This document shows positions 23,607-32,232 of a DNA stretch of 35,214 nt, one piece after another (positions within the stretch are counted from its first letter, which is position 1; every line of letters starts with the position of its first letter). The notes beneath the pieces were generated by a model. That model did not search any database. It was not told the DNA's origin and saw nothing but the letters and a program-made list of their open reading frames with translations. Made by a program: the position numbers and the translations under genes. The DNA is from Actinomycetes bacterium. GTDB lineage: Bacteria > Actinomycetota > Thermoleophilia > Solirubrobacterales > Solirubrobacteraceae. The stretch spans positions 1 through 35,214 of the forward strand of contig JAJZDA010000012.1 in the NCBI GenBank assembly GCA_021851525.1, read 5' to 3'.

Positions 23607-23902
23607 CGCCGCAGGACACCTTCGATGAGCTCGTGGCGATCGATCGCGCAGCCGAGCCGCACCCTCGCCGCTGGCCGCTGGCGCTGCTGGCCCTGCCGGT
23701 GGTGGCGGTGATCGTGCCGGAGATCTACAACCATCTGCGCCCGCACTGGCTCGGGCTGCCGTTCTTCATCTGGTACCAGTTCGGCGCGGTGCTGCTGGGC
23801 GGTGTCGCCGCCGGGCTGGCCAACCTGCTGACGCACGGTCGCGGCGGCCGTGCGCGGCCGGCCTCGCAGGCCACCCCACCGCCCGCGGAGCCGGCGCCGT
23901 GA
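23603..23902 (+). CDS. DUF3311-type small symporter partner
   Basis: A 99-residue protein from GTG 23603 with two membrane helices (LALLALPVVAVIVPEIYNHL and FGAVLLGGVAAGLANLL). The segment LGLPFFIWYQF between them is the hallmark of DUF3311 proteins, small membrane proteins encoded just before sodium:solute symporters such as MctP, and presumed to be a subunit. It overlaps the transporter gene before and the symporter gene after, each by GTGA. The Pro/Ala-rich tail is likely disordered. Confidence 0.8.
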   Translation: MTPQDTFDELVAIDRAAEPHPRRWPLALLALPVVAVIVPEIYNHLRPHWLGLPFFIWYQFGAVLLGGVAAGLANLLTHGRGGRARPASQATPPPAEPAP

Positions 23903-25362
23903 TCACGCTGGGCGCGATCCAGACCACGCAGGCGGCGGTGATCGCGGCCGCCTTTGCGCTGATCACGCTGATCGGGCTGGGCGCCTCGCGCTGGCGCCGC
24001 GCGGACCTCACACAGCTGGACGAGTGGGCGCTGGGGGGACGCTCGATGGGGCCGTTCCTGACCTGGTTTCTGCAGGGCGGCAGCATCTACACGACCTACT
24101 CCTTCATCGCGGTGCCGGCGCTGGTGTACGGGTCCGGGGCCGTCGGCTTCTTCGCGCTGCCCTACCTGGTGATCGCCTACCCGGTGGCGTTCCTGGTGAT
24201 CCCGCGACTGTGGGAGCTGGCGCGCGCCCGGGGTTACGTGACCCCGGCAGACTTCGTCTCAGACCGGTTCCAGGACCGCCGCCTGACGCTCGCGATCACG
24301 CTCACCGGGCTGCTGGCGACGATGCCCTACATCGCGCTTCAGGTCTACGGCATCGAGCTCTGCTTCGCGCAGATCGGCCTGCCGGTGCAGGCGTCGCTGT
24401 GGATCGCCTTCCTGCTGCTGGCGGTGATCACCTACGTCAGCGGCCTGCGCTCGGCGACGCTGATCTCGGTGGTCAAGGACGTCCTGATCTGGATCACGGT
24501 GGTGGTCGCGGTGATCTACATCCCCAACCACCTGGGTGGCTTCGCGCACGTGTTCGCCGCCGTGCCACGGGCCCGGCTGACGCTTCCACACGCGGATTAC
24601 GCGCAGTACGCGACGCTCGCGCTCGGCTCGGGGCTGGCGCTGTTCCTCTACCCGCACACGCTGACCGGGAGCCTCGCGGCGTCCGGTCGCTCGGTGGTCA
24701 GGCGCAACGCCACCTTCCTGCCGGTCTACACGCTGATGCTGGGGCTGCTGGCGATCCTCGGCTACTGCGCGCTGGCGGCGCACGTGCATCTCAACCCGCA
24801 TTACGGCGCCAACGCGGCGATGCCGGCACTGCTGGACTCGATGTTCCCGCCATGGTTCGCGGGCTTCGCGCTGGCGGCGATCGCGATCGGCGCGCTGGTG
24901 CCGGCGTCGATGATGGCGATCGCCGCAGCGAACCTGTTCACGCGCAACGTCTATGTGGAGATGATCAACCCGCAGGCCACCTCCAGCCAGCAGACCCACG
25001 TCTCCAAGATCGCCTCGCTGTGCGCCAAGTTCGGCGCGGTGGCGTTCGTGGTGGCGGTGCCCACCACCTTCGTGATCAACTTCCAGCTGGCGGCGGGGGT
25101 CTGGATCCTGCAGACGCTGCCGGCGGTCTTCCTCGGGCTTTTCTGGCGCAGGCTCGACCGTCTGGCGCTGCTCGGCGGCTGGCTGGTGGGCATGGCGATC
25201 GGCACCTACCTGCTGGCCCGCAACGGCTTTCAGTCCTCGAGCTACAGCGTGCACGGGACGCCGATGTTCATCGGCATTCCGGCGCTGACGGCGAACCTCG
25301 TGATCGCGCTGGCGGGCTCCGCGCTGCTCAGCCTGGCACGCGCCCGGCAGCAACGAAGCTGA
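23899..25362 (+). CDS. sodium:solute symporter (SSS family, MctP-like)
   Basis: A 487-residue protein from GTG 23899 with about 13 membrane helices. DEWALGGRSMGPFLTWFLQG is the SSS-family first-loop signature, and GYVTPADFVSDRF is also conserved. With a DUF3311 partner it fits the MctP group, which takes up monocarboxylates or amino acids by sodium coupling; the substrate here is unknown. It is the last gene of the export operon, cotranslated with the NHLM transporters, which is unusual. Its 3' end overlaps the convergent methyltransferase by 35 bases. Confidence 0.88.
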   Translation: MITLGAIQTTQAAVIAAAFALITLIGLGASRWRRADLTQLDEWALGGRSMGPFLTWFLQGGSIYTTYSFIAVPALVYGSGAVGFFALPYLVIAYPVAFLVIPRLWELARARGYVTPADFVSDRFQDRRLTLAITLTGLLATMPYIALQVYGIELCFAQIGLPVQASLWIAFLLLAVITYVSGLRSATLISVVKDVLIWITVVVAVIYIPNHLGGFAHVFAAVPRARLTLPHADYAQYATLALGSGLALFLYPHTLTGSLAASGRSVVRRNATFLPVYTLMLGLLAILGYCALAAHVHLNPHYGANAAMPALLDSMFPPWFAGFALAAIAIGALVPASMMAIAAANLFTRNVYVEMINPQATSSQQTHVSKIASLCAKFGAVAFVVAVPTTFVINFQLAAGVWILQTLPAVFLGLFWRRLDRLALLGGWLVGMAIGTYLLARNGFQSSSYSVHGTPMFIGIPALTANLVIALAGSALLSLARARQQRS

Positions 25363-26152
25363 CCGTCATGACCAGCGCCTCGGGGTCCTGCATGAAGCGC
25401 CGGTAGGCGGCGTGCAGGCGCCCGTACTCAGCGAGCGTGAGCGTTCCGTCAGCCACCCGCGGTTGCAGCTCCTGGGGGTCGAGCAGGGCCGCGAAGCGCT
25501 CCGTCCCGAGCTGGTCGCTGTGCGCGGCGGCCAGCTCGAGCGTCGGCTCGAGCAGCCCGGCCCGTGACAGGATCCGTGTCAGCCGGCGGCCGATGAAGCG
25601 GTCCCCTCCGCGCTGCTGCTGGGACTGCCAGGCGCGCGCGTGGATCGCCATCAGCTCCGGGAAGAACGGCTCCGCCAGGCCCCACAGACCGCCGTCCACG
25701 TCGATCGCCGCGAGCACGCCGCCGGCGGCCATCGTCGCCGCCAGGCCCCTCACCGCGTCGACCGGGTCAGCCTGGTGCTGGAGCACCAGCCGCAGCAGCG
25801 CGAAGTCAGCGCCGCGCGCCGCCGGCGGGGGGTCCTGCACCGTCCCCTCGAGCACGCGCACGCGCTCACCGTGCTCGGCGAGCCGCCGGCGCGCGTGCGC
25901 CAGCAGCTCGGGGTCGCTGTCCAGGGCGAGGATCCGTGCGCCCGGCAGGGCCTGGGCAAGCCGGGCTGTGATTGCCCCCGACCCGCACCCGGCGTCCAGC
26001 ACCGTGACGCCGTCCCGCAGCCCGGCGCGACGCAGCGCCGCCAGCTCCGCGGGCCAGGAGAGCTGCGCCTGGGCCTCGAGCCGCAGCAGCTCGCCGTCAA
26101 GCCCGGCGACGGTGGCGTGCGGATCATAGGAGCGGGGCTCTGCGGGCGACAC
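25328..26152 (-). CDS. class I SAM-dependent methyltransferase
   Basis: A 274-residue protein from GTG 26152 (VSPAEPRSYDPHATVAGLDG); the longer frame upstream runs antisense into P450 and is rejected. VTVLDAGCGSGAITARLAQA at about residues 48-67 is SAM motif I, ILALDSDPELL motif II, and FALLRLVLQHQADPV the motif IV region. It belongs to the broad UbiE/Methyltransf_25-type group. It starts 11 bases after the P450 stop in an operon with P450 and the radical SAM enzyme, so a role as O- or N-methyltransferase on the RiPP product is likely, but target and site are unknown. Confidence 0.85.
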   Translation of the reverse strand: MSPAEPRSYDPHATVAGLDGELLRLEAQAQLSWPAELAALRRAGLRDGVTVLDAGCGSGAITARLAQALPGARILALDSDPELLAHARRRLAEHGERVRVLEGTVQDPPPAARGADFALLRLVLQHQADPVDAVRGLAATMAAGGVLAAIDVDGGLWGLAEPFFPELMAIHARAWQSQQQRGGDRFIGRRLTRILSRAGLLEPTLELAAAHSDQLGTERFAALLDPQELQPRVADGTLTLAEYGRLHAAYRRFMQDPEALVMTVSFVAAGRVPG

Positions 26153-26163
26153 CGTCGCGGCCC

Positions 26164-27519
26164 TCAGCTGGACGGCGCCTGGCGCGCGCCCACGGTCATC
26201 AGCAGCCCGTTGGCCGGGCGCAGGGTGACCAGCGCCTGCGGCTCGACGACCTCCCCGGGCACGAGCCGCAGATCGACCCGCGTCAGCAGGGTGGCGAGCA
26301 CGAGGTGCGCCTCGAGCATCGCGAAGCGCCGCCCGAGACACTGGCGCGGACCGGTGCCGAACGGGAAGTAGCTGTAGGGCGAGCGTCGCAGGCTCTCGTG
26401 ATCAAGGAAGCGTGTCGGGTCAAACAGCTCCGGCGCAGCCCAGCGCTGCGGGTCGCGGTGCAGGATCCACGGGCTCACGCACACCAGCGAGCCGGCCGGG
26501 ATCGCCCACCCACCCAGCTCCTGGTCGCTGGCGGCGCGGCGTGAGATCACCCAGATCGGCGGGTAGAGGCGCATCGCCTCCTGGAGCACCGCCCTGCACA
26601 GCGGCAGCTGCGGCAGGTCCGCGACGGTCGGCGCGCGCCCGCGCAGCGCCTGCTCGACCTCAGCCTGAGCGGCGCGCTTGACCTCCGGGTTGCGGTCCAG
26701 CAGATAGAGCGCCCAGGTCAGTGCCTTGGCGGTCGTCTCGTGCCCGGCCATCACCATCGTCAGCACCTGGGCGTGGATCTCACGCCCGGCCAGTGGCCTC
26801 CCGGTGACCGGGTCACGCGCGTCGAGCAGGGCCGCCAGCAGATCCGGGGACCCGTCTTCATCGTGGCCGAGGGCGACCCGGGCGCGGACCAGCGCCGCGA
26901 CGATCCCGTCGAGCAGCCGCTGGGCACGCGGGTATGCGGCCTCATCACCTAGCACGGTGTCGGTGTCAGGCGTGTCCAGCGGGTCACCGTGGGACATGAA
27001 GCTGTTGACGGCGTCAACCGCCTCACCGAAGCCGTGGCCGATCCCGGAAAGGTCGCCGCTGAGCAGCGCTCCCGCAATCACGGTGAGCGTCAGCCCACTG
27101 AGATCATGGTCGACGCGGACCGGGCCGCCGTGCGGCCGGCTCAGCCAGCGATCCGCCAGCGCCTGCGCCTCCTGCACCATCAGCGCGGCGAACCGCTCCA
27201 CGCGGTGGCGCTCGAACATCGGCGCGGTCAGCTCGCGCTGGCGCCGCCACTGCTCGCCGTGGGTGGTGAGCAGCCCCTCCCCCAGCACCGGCGTGAGCAT
27301 CAGGTCATCCGGCGTGCCCTGCTTGGTGAAGCGCTCCTCGCCGGCCAGGAACATCTCACCGACCAGCTCGGGAGCGCTGATCATGATCACGCGGTCACGC
27401 TCGGTGCTGTGGGCCGTGACCGGCCCGTAGAGCTCGTGCATGCGGTGCAGGAAGCCGAGCGGGTCATCCCGAATCTGCGCCATCGTGACCAGCCCGTCGG
27501 GCCCGGGGGGAAGGCTCAT
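26164..27519 (-). CDS. cytochrome P450
   Basis: A 451-residue protein. ATG 27519 overlaps the radical SAM stop as ATGA, which sets the start (MSLPPGPDGLVTMAQIRDDP). The I-helix has MAGHETTAKAL (about residue 256), the K-helix the ExxR motif EAMR (about 313), and the heme loop FPFGTGPRQCLGRRF with the ligand Cys at about 394. All P450 essentials are present. Its chemistry, hydroxylation or cross-linking, cannot be read from the sequence. Redox partners are not encoded nearby. It lies between the radical SAM and methyltransferase genes and probably oxidises the peptide. Confidence 0.93.
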   Translation of the reverse strand: MSLPPGPDGLVTMAQIRDDPLGFLHRMHELYGPVTAHSTERDRVIMISAPELVGEMFLAGEERFTKQGTPDDLMLTPVLGEGLLTTHGEQWRRQRELTAPMFERHRVERFAALMVQEAQALADRWLSRPHGGPVRVDHDLSGLTLTVIAGALLSGDLSGIGHGFGEAVDAVNSFMSHGDPLDTPDTDTVLGDEAAYPRAQRLLDGIVAALVRARVALGHDEDGSPDLLAALLDARDPVTGRPLAGREIHAQVLTMVMAGHETTAKALTWALYLLDRNPEVKRAAQAEVEQALRGRAPTVADLPQLPLCRAVLQEAMRLYPPIWVISRRAASDQELGGWAIPAGSLVCVSPWILHRDPQRWAAPELFDPTRFLDHESLRRSPYSYFPFGTGPRQCLGRRFAMLEAHLVLATLLTRVDLRLVPGEVVEPQALVTLRPANGLLMTVGARQAPSS

Positions 27520-29528
27520 GCGACCGCCAGCGGCGCCTGCAGCCGCGCGGCCGGAGCCAGGTACTCGCGCTTGTCGCGACCCTGGCACCAGGTCAGGAAC
27601 TCGGCCCAGGCGCTGAGCGACTCGAACCGCCGTTCACTGTGGCGTATGCGGTACACGCAGAGGCGCTCATCGAGCGCCAGCGACTCCCCGCGCTGGCCCG
27701 CCTGCCAGAAGCCGAGCAGGTCGTGTGAGAGCACCAGCCGCGCGTCCCGCCGCCGGCCCGGCAGGCGCAGCAGCTCGCCGTTGAGCGTGAACGCCTCGTC
27801 GAGAATCGTCTGCTCCTCAGGATCGTCGGGCAGCAGCGCGCCCAGCGCACCGCGCGCCTCCGCGTAGAAGGCCTCCAGGCGCGCTTCGGTGACGAGCCTC
27901 AGGTACAGGTACTGGTCACCTGGCCAGAGGATGTTGCCCCAGCGCGGCTCGGCGATGTACTCGACCGCGCCCTGCTGGATCCGGCGCGCCTGCTCAGCGA
28001 GCAGCGCGATCGCCCATGCGAGTACGGGGAAGCGATCCGGCTGCGCCTGCGTGAGCTGCTCCAGCAGCCGGCGGTGGGGCACCCCGTGGCGCTGCCCCAT
28101 CACCAGCAGCGGGACCTGCAGCAAGCGGTCGAAGTAGACGAGGTCCGTCATCCAGGCGAACACCTTGACCCGCACCCAGTCCGCCGGCGGCATCGCCTCG
28201 GTCGCGATCACCGTGTCGCAGTACTCCTCAACCTCCGGCCGCTCGTCGGCCGGCGCATAGGCGCTGCGGATCGCCTGGGGCACGGTCGCCATCCCGAACC
28301 GCCGCTGGTAGTCGGGGTCGCCCATCTCCGCATTGGGCAACACCTGGCAGTTGTGGAACTGGATGTGGTTGTGCTGGCCGTCCGCGATCACCCGCGAGAC
28401 GCTGTCCGCAAAGGCCGCGTAGCTCTCACCGGGCAGGCCGATGATCAGATCGGTGTAGGTGTAGATCCCGTCTCTCAGATAGCGCTGCTGCAGCTCTGTG
28501 AACGACGACGAGCGGATGTTGGCGCGGCGGATGTTTGCGAGCGTCTGTGGGTCCGCGCTCTGCAGTGAGAGCGTGACGCCGATCGTGTGCAGGTGCTGGT
28601 GCAGCAGCCGCTGGATCTGGTAGGTGCGCTCGGTCGAGTTCTTCGCGTTCTGGATTGAGAGTGAGAAGGGAAAGCCGCTGCGCTGCTTGGCGTCGACCAC
28701 CGCCTGCGCGATCTCCACGTCACGCGGGAGCATCCCGAAGTTGGCGTCGGCGCACAGCACGAAGCCCACCCGCTGCTCTGAGAACCAGTCGATCTCCCGC
28801 TGCAGACGGTCCATCGCGAAGCGACTGACCTTCGCTGCGGTGGCGGAGCCCCAGTCGCAGAACGTGCACGAGAAGGGACAGCCGCGGTTGGTCTCCCAGG
28901 TCGCGACCCAGCGCCGCTGCGGCTGGGAGGCCATCAGCTGCGCGAAGGCCCCGTTCAGGTACGGCGAGGGGATCTGGTCCAGCTCGCGGGTGCGCGGCGC
29001 CGGGGGGTGATGCTGAAAGCCGGCGTCGGCGTCGAGGTAGCTGATCCCCGGGATCCCCTCCCAATCGCGTGAGGCGGCGCGGGCGAGGATCGCGGTGAAG
29101 ATCCGCTCCCCCTCCCCGTGGCAGACGAGATCGACCTGCGGGTTGGCGCGCAGGAACTCCTCGGCACGGTCGGGCACCTGCGGGCCACCGAGCACCACCA
29201 GCGTGCGCGGCGCCGTGCGCTTGAGCTCGGCGAGCACCGCCAGTGAGGCGCGCACGTTCCACACGTAGACGCTCGCGCCGACGACGTCGGCGCCGAGCAG
29301 CTGCGAAACCGCCTCGGCGACGGGCAGGCGTTCAAACACCGGTGTCAGCCAACGTGGCTGCGCAGCGGCCGGCAGGTGCGCCGCGGCGTGAGCCTGCAGC
29401 AGCCCGACCGAGTAGGGCAGCAGGCTGTATGAGCTCTGCTGCGCGTCGGCCTGCGGACGCGACTCATGCTCTGAGTGCGACCAGTTCAGCCCCCAGTTGA
29501 TCTGCATCAGCCCGACGGTGGTTGTCAT
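27516..29528 (-). CDS. B12-binding-type radical SAM RiPP maturase
   Basis: A 670-residue protein from ATG 29528 (MTTTVGLMQINWGLNWSHSE). The N-terminal ~200 residues form a Rossmann-like B12-binding-type domain (VVGASVYVWN, TLVVLGGPQV, VDLVCHGEGE) without the DxHxxG motif. The radical SAM cluster is CPFSCTFCDWG with Cys at about 217, 221 and 224. The rest (LIIGLPGESYAAF, YCDTVIATEAMPP) matches the RiPP-maturation radical SAM C-methyltransferase group. Related enzymes methylate unactivated carbons in RiPPs such as proteusins. It heads the P450/methyltransferase operon. C-methylation of the core or leader-distal residues is inferred. Confidence 0.9.
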   Translation of the reverse strand: MTTTVGLMQINWGLNWSHSEHESRPQADAQQSSYSLLPYSVGLLQAHAAAHLPAAAQPRWLTPVFERLPVAEAVSQLLGADVVGASVYVWNVRASLAVLAELKRTAPRTLVVLGGPQVPDRAEEFLRANPQVDLVCHGEGERIFTAILARAASRDWEGIPGISYLDADAGFQHHPPAPRTRELDQIPSPYLNGAFAQLMASQPQRRWVATWETNRGCPFSCTFCDWGSATAAKVSRFAMDRLQREIDWFSEQRVGFVLCADANFGMLPRDVEIAQAVVDAKQRSGFPFSLSIQNAKNSTERTYQIQRLLHQHLHTIGVTLSLQSADPQTLANIRRANIRSSSFTELQQRYLRDGIYTYTDLIIGLPGESYAAFADSVSRVIADGQHNHIQFHNCQVLPNAEMGDPDYQRRFGMATVPQAIRSAYAPADERPEVEEYCDTVIATEAMPPADWVRVKVFAWMTDLVYFDRLLQVPLLVMGQRHGVPHRRLLEQLTQAQPDRFPVLAWAIALLAEQARRIQQGAVEYIAEPRWGNILWPGDQYLYLRLVTEARLEAFYAEARGALGALLPDDPEEQTILDEAFTLNGELLRLPGRRRDARLVLSHDLLGFWQAGQRGESLALDERLCVYRIRHSERRFESLSAWAEFLTWCQGRDKREYLAPAARLQAPLAVA

Positions 29529-29657
29529 CTGACGGTTATCACTCCCCGGACCGCATCGGACCTCACGTGCGAGCAGTAAACCAGGGGCTGTGGCGAACTC
29601 CCACCGGCCGCGCCCAGCGTCGCGTCAGCGCGCCGCTCGAGCTGCCACAGTGCTGCG

Positions 29658-30881
29658 GTGCTCCCCACTGTCGGTGTGGTCGTGCCCACGCGCGACCGGC
29701 TGCTCAACCTCACGCGCCTGCTCGGAAGCCTGGCCGGCCAGAGCTTTGGTGAGTTCGCCGTGGTGGTGGCCGACGATGGCTCGCGGGACGGCACACGTGA
29801 GTGGGTCACGGAGCTTGCGGGGCAGGCCCAGTGGTCAGGCTGGCTGACGTGGGTGGGTTGCGGACGCGGGCCACTCGCCAACAGCCTGCGCGCGCGCAAC
29901 CTCGGCGCCGCGAACCTGCCGGCGTCGGTGGAGCTGCTGGTGACGCTGGACAGCGACCTCCTGCTGGCGCCGGAGACGATCGCCGAGTTCTGGGCGGCGC
30001 ACAGGCGCTGGCCGGACGCCGCGATCTTCGGCAGGGTCTCCTGGCTGGCGCCGGGCGAGCCGTTCGAGCGCAGGCGCTCCGCGCCGACCGGCGCCCCAGA
30101 TCAGCACGCGCAGGCGCTCGCGTCGAGCGCGACCCCACCCGCGCCGCCAACCCCACCCGCGCCGCCAACCCCACCCGCGCCGCCGGCCGTGATCCCGCCG
30201 GTGCGCGAGCTCAGCTCACTGGTCCCGGTCGGCTGGCCGCCGCAGCGCGTGCAGGGCACGCTGGTCGGCCCGGAGCTGCGCGCCACCGCACCGTTCAAGG
30301 CGCTCTCCGAGGCCGCGCCGGTGGCACTGCGCCCGGAGTGGGGGCTGACGCTCAACAGCGCCGTGAGTCTCAGCCGCTATTGGGAGCTCGGGGGCTTCGA
30401 CGAGACGATGCCCGGCTACGGACTCAAGGACTTCGACTTCACGCTGCGACTGCGCGCGGCGGGGGTTCCTGCGGTGTTCCTGGCCACCGCGCAGGCCTTC
30501 CACGTGTGGCATCCCAAGGGTCCTGGGTGGGCTGCGCAGGAGCAGCGCAACCTCGACCTGCTGCTGCGCCGCCACGGGCGCATCGCGAGTCTCGAGGCGG
30601 GCTGTGACTGGCGCCTGTGGTTTCACTACCACCGTGAGCGGGGAGGGCGCATCGCCGCCCTGGAGGGGCACTCACCGGCCGCCGAGGACGGGCTCTGGGC
30701 GATCAACGCATCCGGCAGCCGACGGCTGCGCCTGCCGGACCCCGGCTGGTGCCACAGGCTTGGGTTCCAGCCGGGCGACGCGCAGCCAGTCAGCAGCACG
30801 GAGCTCGAGCGAAGCAGCGACGCGGGAGTTGCGCAGCTCGAGCCGATCCCCGGTGAGGAGTGGAGCGCGGCCGGCGGGTGA
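29658..30881 (+). CDS. GT2-type glycosyltransferase with a Pro-rich insert
   Basis: A 407-residue protein from GTG 29658 (VLPTVGVVVPTRDRLLNLTR). VVVADDGSRDGTREWV and LVTLDSDLLL (DxD-type, about residue 97-100) are GT-A fold donor-binding motifs, and PGYGLKDFDFTLRLRAAGV matches the galactosyltransferase-type C-terminal acceptor region. Between them, at about residues 155-180, lies a PAPPTPPAPPTPPAPP linker made by an 18-base repeat, unusual for the family. The last ~100 residues are variable. It probably adds a sugar to the RiPP. It is divergent from the radical SAM operon and convergent with the GT4 gene. Confidence 0.85.
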   Translation: MLPTVGVVVPTRDRLLNLTRLLGSLAGQSFGEFAVVVADDGSRDGTREWVTELAGQAQWSGWLTWVGCGRGPLANSLRARNLGAANLPASVELLVTLDSDLLLAPETIAEFWAAHRRWPDAAIFGRVSWLAPGEPFERRRSAPTGAPDQHAQALASSATPPAPPTPPAPPTPPAPPAVIPPVRELSSLVPVGWPPQRVQGTLVGPELRATAPFKALSEAAPVALRPEWGLTLNSAVSLSRYWELGGFDETMPGYGLKDFDFTLRLRAAGVPAVFLATAQAFHVWHPKGPGWAAQEQRNLDLLLRRHGRIASLEAGCDWRLWFHYHRERGGRIAALEGHSPAAEDGLWAINASGSRRLRLPDPGWCHRLGFQPGDAQPVSSTELERSSDAGVAQLEPIPGEEWSAAGG

Positions 30882-31029
30882 CAGCGCCAGGGGGTCGGCG
30901 CGGCCGGCTGGTGATCGCGCCCGTGCGTCGGCTCTGCCGGCTGGTGATCGCGCCCGTGCGTCGGCTCTGCCGGCTGGTGATCGCGCCCGTGCGTCGGCTC
31001 TGCCGGCGGGTGATCGCGCCCCGGGGCGT
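30865..31029. repeat. five tandem copies of a 33-base repeat
   Basis: The unit is 33 bases and centres on GGTGATCGCGCCCGTGCGTC. Copies begin at 30,865, 30,898, 30,931, 30,964 and 30,997. The third and fourth are identical, and the first and fifth have drifted. The first copy covers the last codons and TGA of the GT2 gene, and each copy carries a TGA in that frame. The array fills the space between the two convergent glycosyltransferase genes. There are no spacers, so this is not CRISPR. Confidence 0.85.
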
Positions 31030-31057
31030 GGGCGCGAGCCCCGCGTGCCAGACCGTC

Positions 31058-32212
31058 TCAGCTGCTCAGCTGTGAGCTGCTCAGCTGCGCCAGCTGAGCC
31101 AGCCGCGCACCGATCAGCCGCGCCACGGGCGCGGCTGAGAAGCGCTCGGCGATCAGGCGCCTGCCGCATTGTGCGCGCGCAGCTGCAGCCTGCGGATCGG
31201 TGAGCACCGCGCGCATCAGCGCGACTGCATGCTGCAGGTCAGGCTCCGCCCACTGCGCGTCGGCCGCGTAGGGCTCGCGTCCCTCCCCCACCGCCACCAG
31301 CCTGTGGCTCACCGGGAAGCCGGTCCGCGCGCTGAGGAAGTCCGTGGTCCCGGAGTAGTCGGTGGCTATCACCGGCACCCCGGCCGCCATCGCCTCGGCC
31401 ACCGCGAGGCCGAAGCCCTCCCCGCGATGCAGCGACACGTAGGCGCTGGCGTGCGCCAGCAGCGACGCCATCTCAGCTTGGGACATGTGACGGTCCACGA
31501 CCGCGCAGTCCGGGCGATCCCGCACCATCTCCCGCAGCTGCGCGAGCGCCCGCGGAGCCTCCTGGCCGCCGACTGTCTTGAGGTAGCAGCCGGCTCCCGC
31601 TCCGGCCGGAAAGGCGCGCTGGAAGGCCTCGATGAAGCCCGCCGGGTTCTTGCGCGCGAGCACCGCCCGCTCGTTGGTGGAGGAGCCGAGGTTGACCACG
31701 GAAACGAACACGCGCCCCTGCGGCATCCCCAGCTCAGCGCGTGTGTGCGCGGGCCGGCCCGCATCGCCCCGGCGCACGGACGGTGCGCCGACGACCAGCG
31801 GGATGACGTGCACCCGCCGCTCCCCCACCGCGAGGGCCGCAGCCGAGGCGGCGAAGCTGCTCGGCGCCCAGACCTCGTCGACGAAGCGCGCCGCCACCGC
31901 CATCATCGGGTCGGGCTGCGCAAGCTCCCAGGGCCAGCAGCCAATCACGTGATCACCCGGCCACGGACGCTGCCGGCTGCCGAACGCGAGCCCCGCGAGC
32001 GCCCGCGCAGTCATGCAGACGAGCGTGACCGGATACGCCGGCTCACCGCTCCGCGACCGGCGGCGGGCGCGGGCCAGATCATGACGCTGCACGGGCACCC
32101 CGGCCGCCGTCAGCGCGTCGGCGTAGGCGGACGCCACCGGCCCCATGCCCGGATCCGCGGAGAACCAGCCGGCGACGTTCACGCCCAGTCGCGCAGCGCC
32201 GGTCGCGGTCAT
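31058..32212 (-). CDS. GT4-family glycosyltransferase
   Basis: A 384-residue protein from ATG 32212. The N-terminal half (VNVAGWFSADPGMGPVASAY) is the acceptor-binding domain of a GT-B fold enzyme. The C-terminal half has RVFVSVVNLGSSTNE and the EGFGLAVAEAMAAGVPVIA stretch (about residue 265) that binds the nucleotide-sugar. The very end (QLAQLAQLSSSQLSS) is a repeat of AGCTG-rich DNA. It diverges from the precursor gene with 169 bases between them and is a plausible second sugar-adding enzyme of the cluster. Donor and acceptor are unknown. Confidence 0.85.
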   Translation of the reverse strand: MTATGAARLGVNVAGWFSADPGMGPVASAYADALTAAGVPVQRHDLARARRRSRSGEPAYPVTLVCMTARALAGLAFGSRQRPWPGDHVIGCWPWELAQPDPMMAVAARFVDEVWAPSSFAASAAALAVGERRVHVIPLVVGAPSVRRGDAGRPAHTRAELGMPQGRVFVSVVNLGSSTNERAVLARKNPAGFIEAFQRAFPAGAGAGCYLKTVGGQEAPRALAQLREMVRDRPDCAVVDRHMSQAEMASLLAHASAYVSLHRGEGFGLAVAEAMAAGVPVIATDYSGTTDFLSARTGFPVSHRLVAVGEGREPYAADAQWAEPDLQHAVALMRAVLTDPQAAAARAQCGRRLIAERFSAAPVARLIGARLAQLAQLSSSQLSS

Positions 32213-32232
32213 CGAGACCGCGTGCCGCCACG

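Noticed and set aside
23850..25406. Long open frames overlapping the symporter on both strands (518 and 364 residues)
   Set aside because: Arg/Ala/Gly- or His/Gln-rich shadow composition; the SSS-family frame with membrane helices and signatures is clearly the real one.
26153..26341. N-terminal extension of the methyltransferase frame
   Set aside because: It runs across the P450 3' end in an Arg/Ala-rich shadow frame; GTG 26152 gives a normal methyltransferase length.
30865..31029. Possible CRISPR array
   Set aside because: The repeats are contiguous with no unique spacers, and the unit is 33 bases head to tail. The Cas2-like gene far away is not linked to it.
30604..31203. Open frames with RARASALPAGD or LVIAPVRRLC repeats
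   Set aside because: They are translations of the 33-base tandem array and of the end of the GT2 gene; no ribosome site or independent coding signal.
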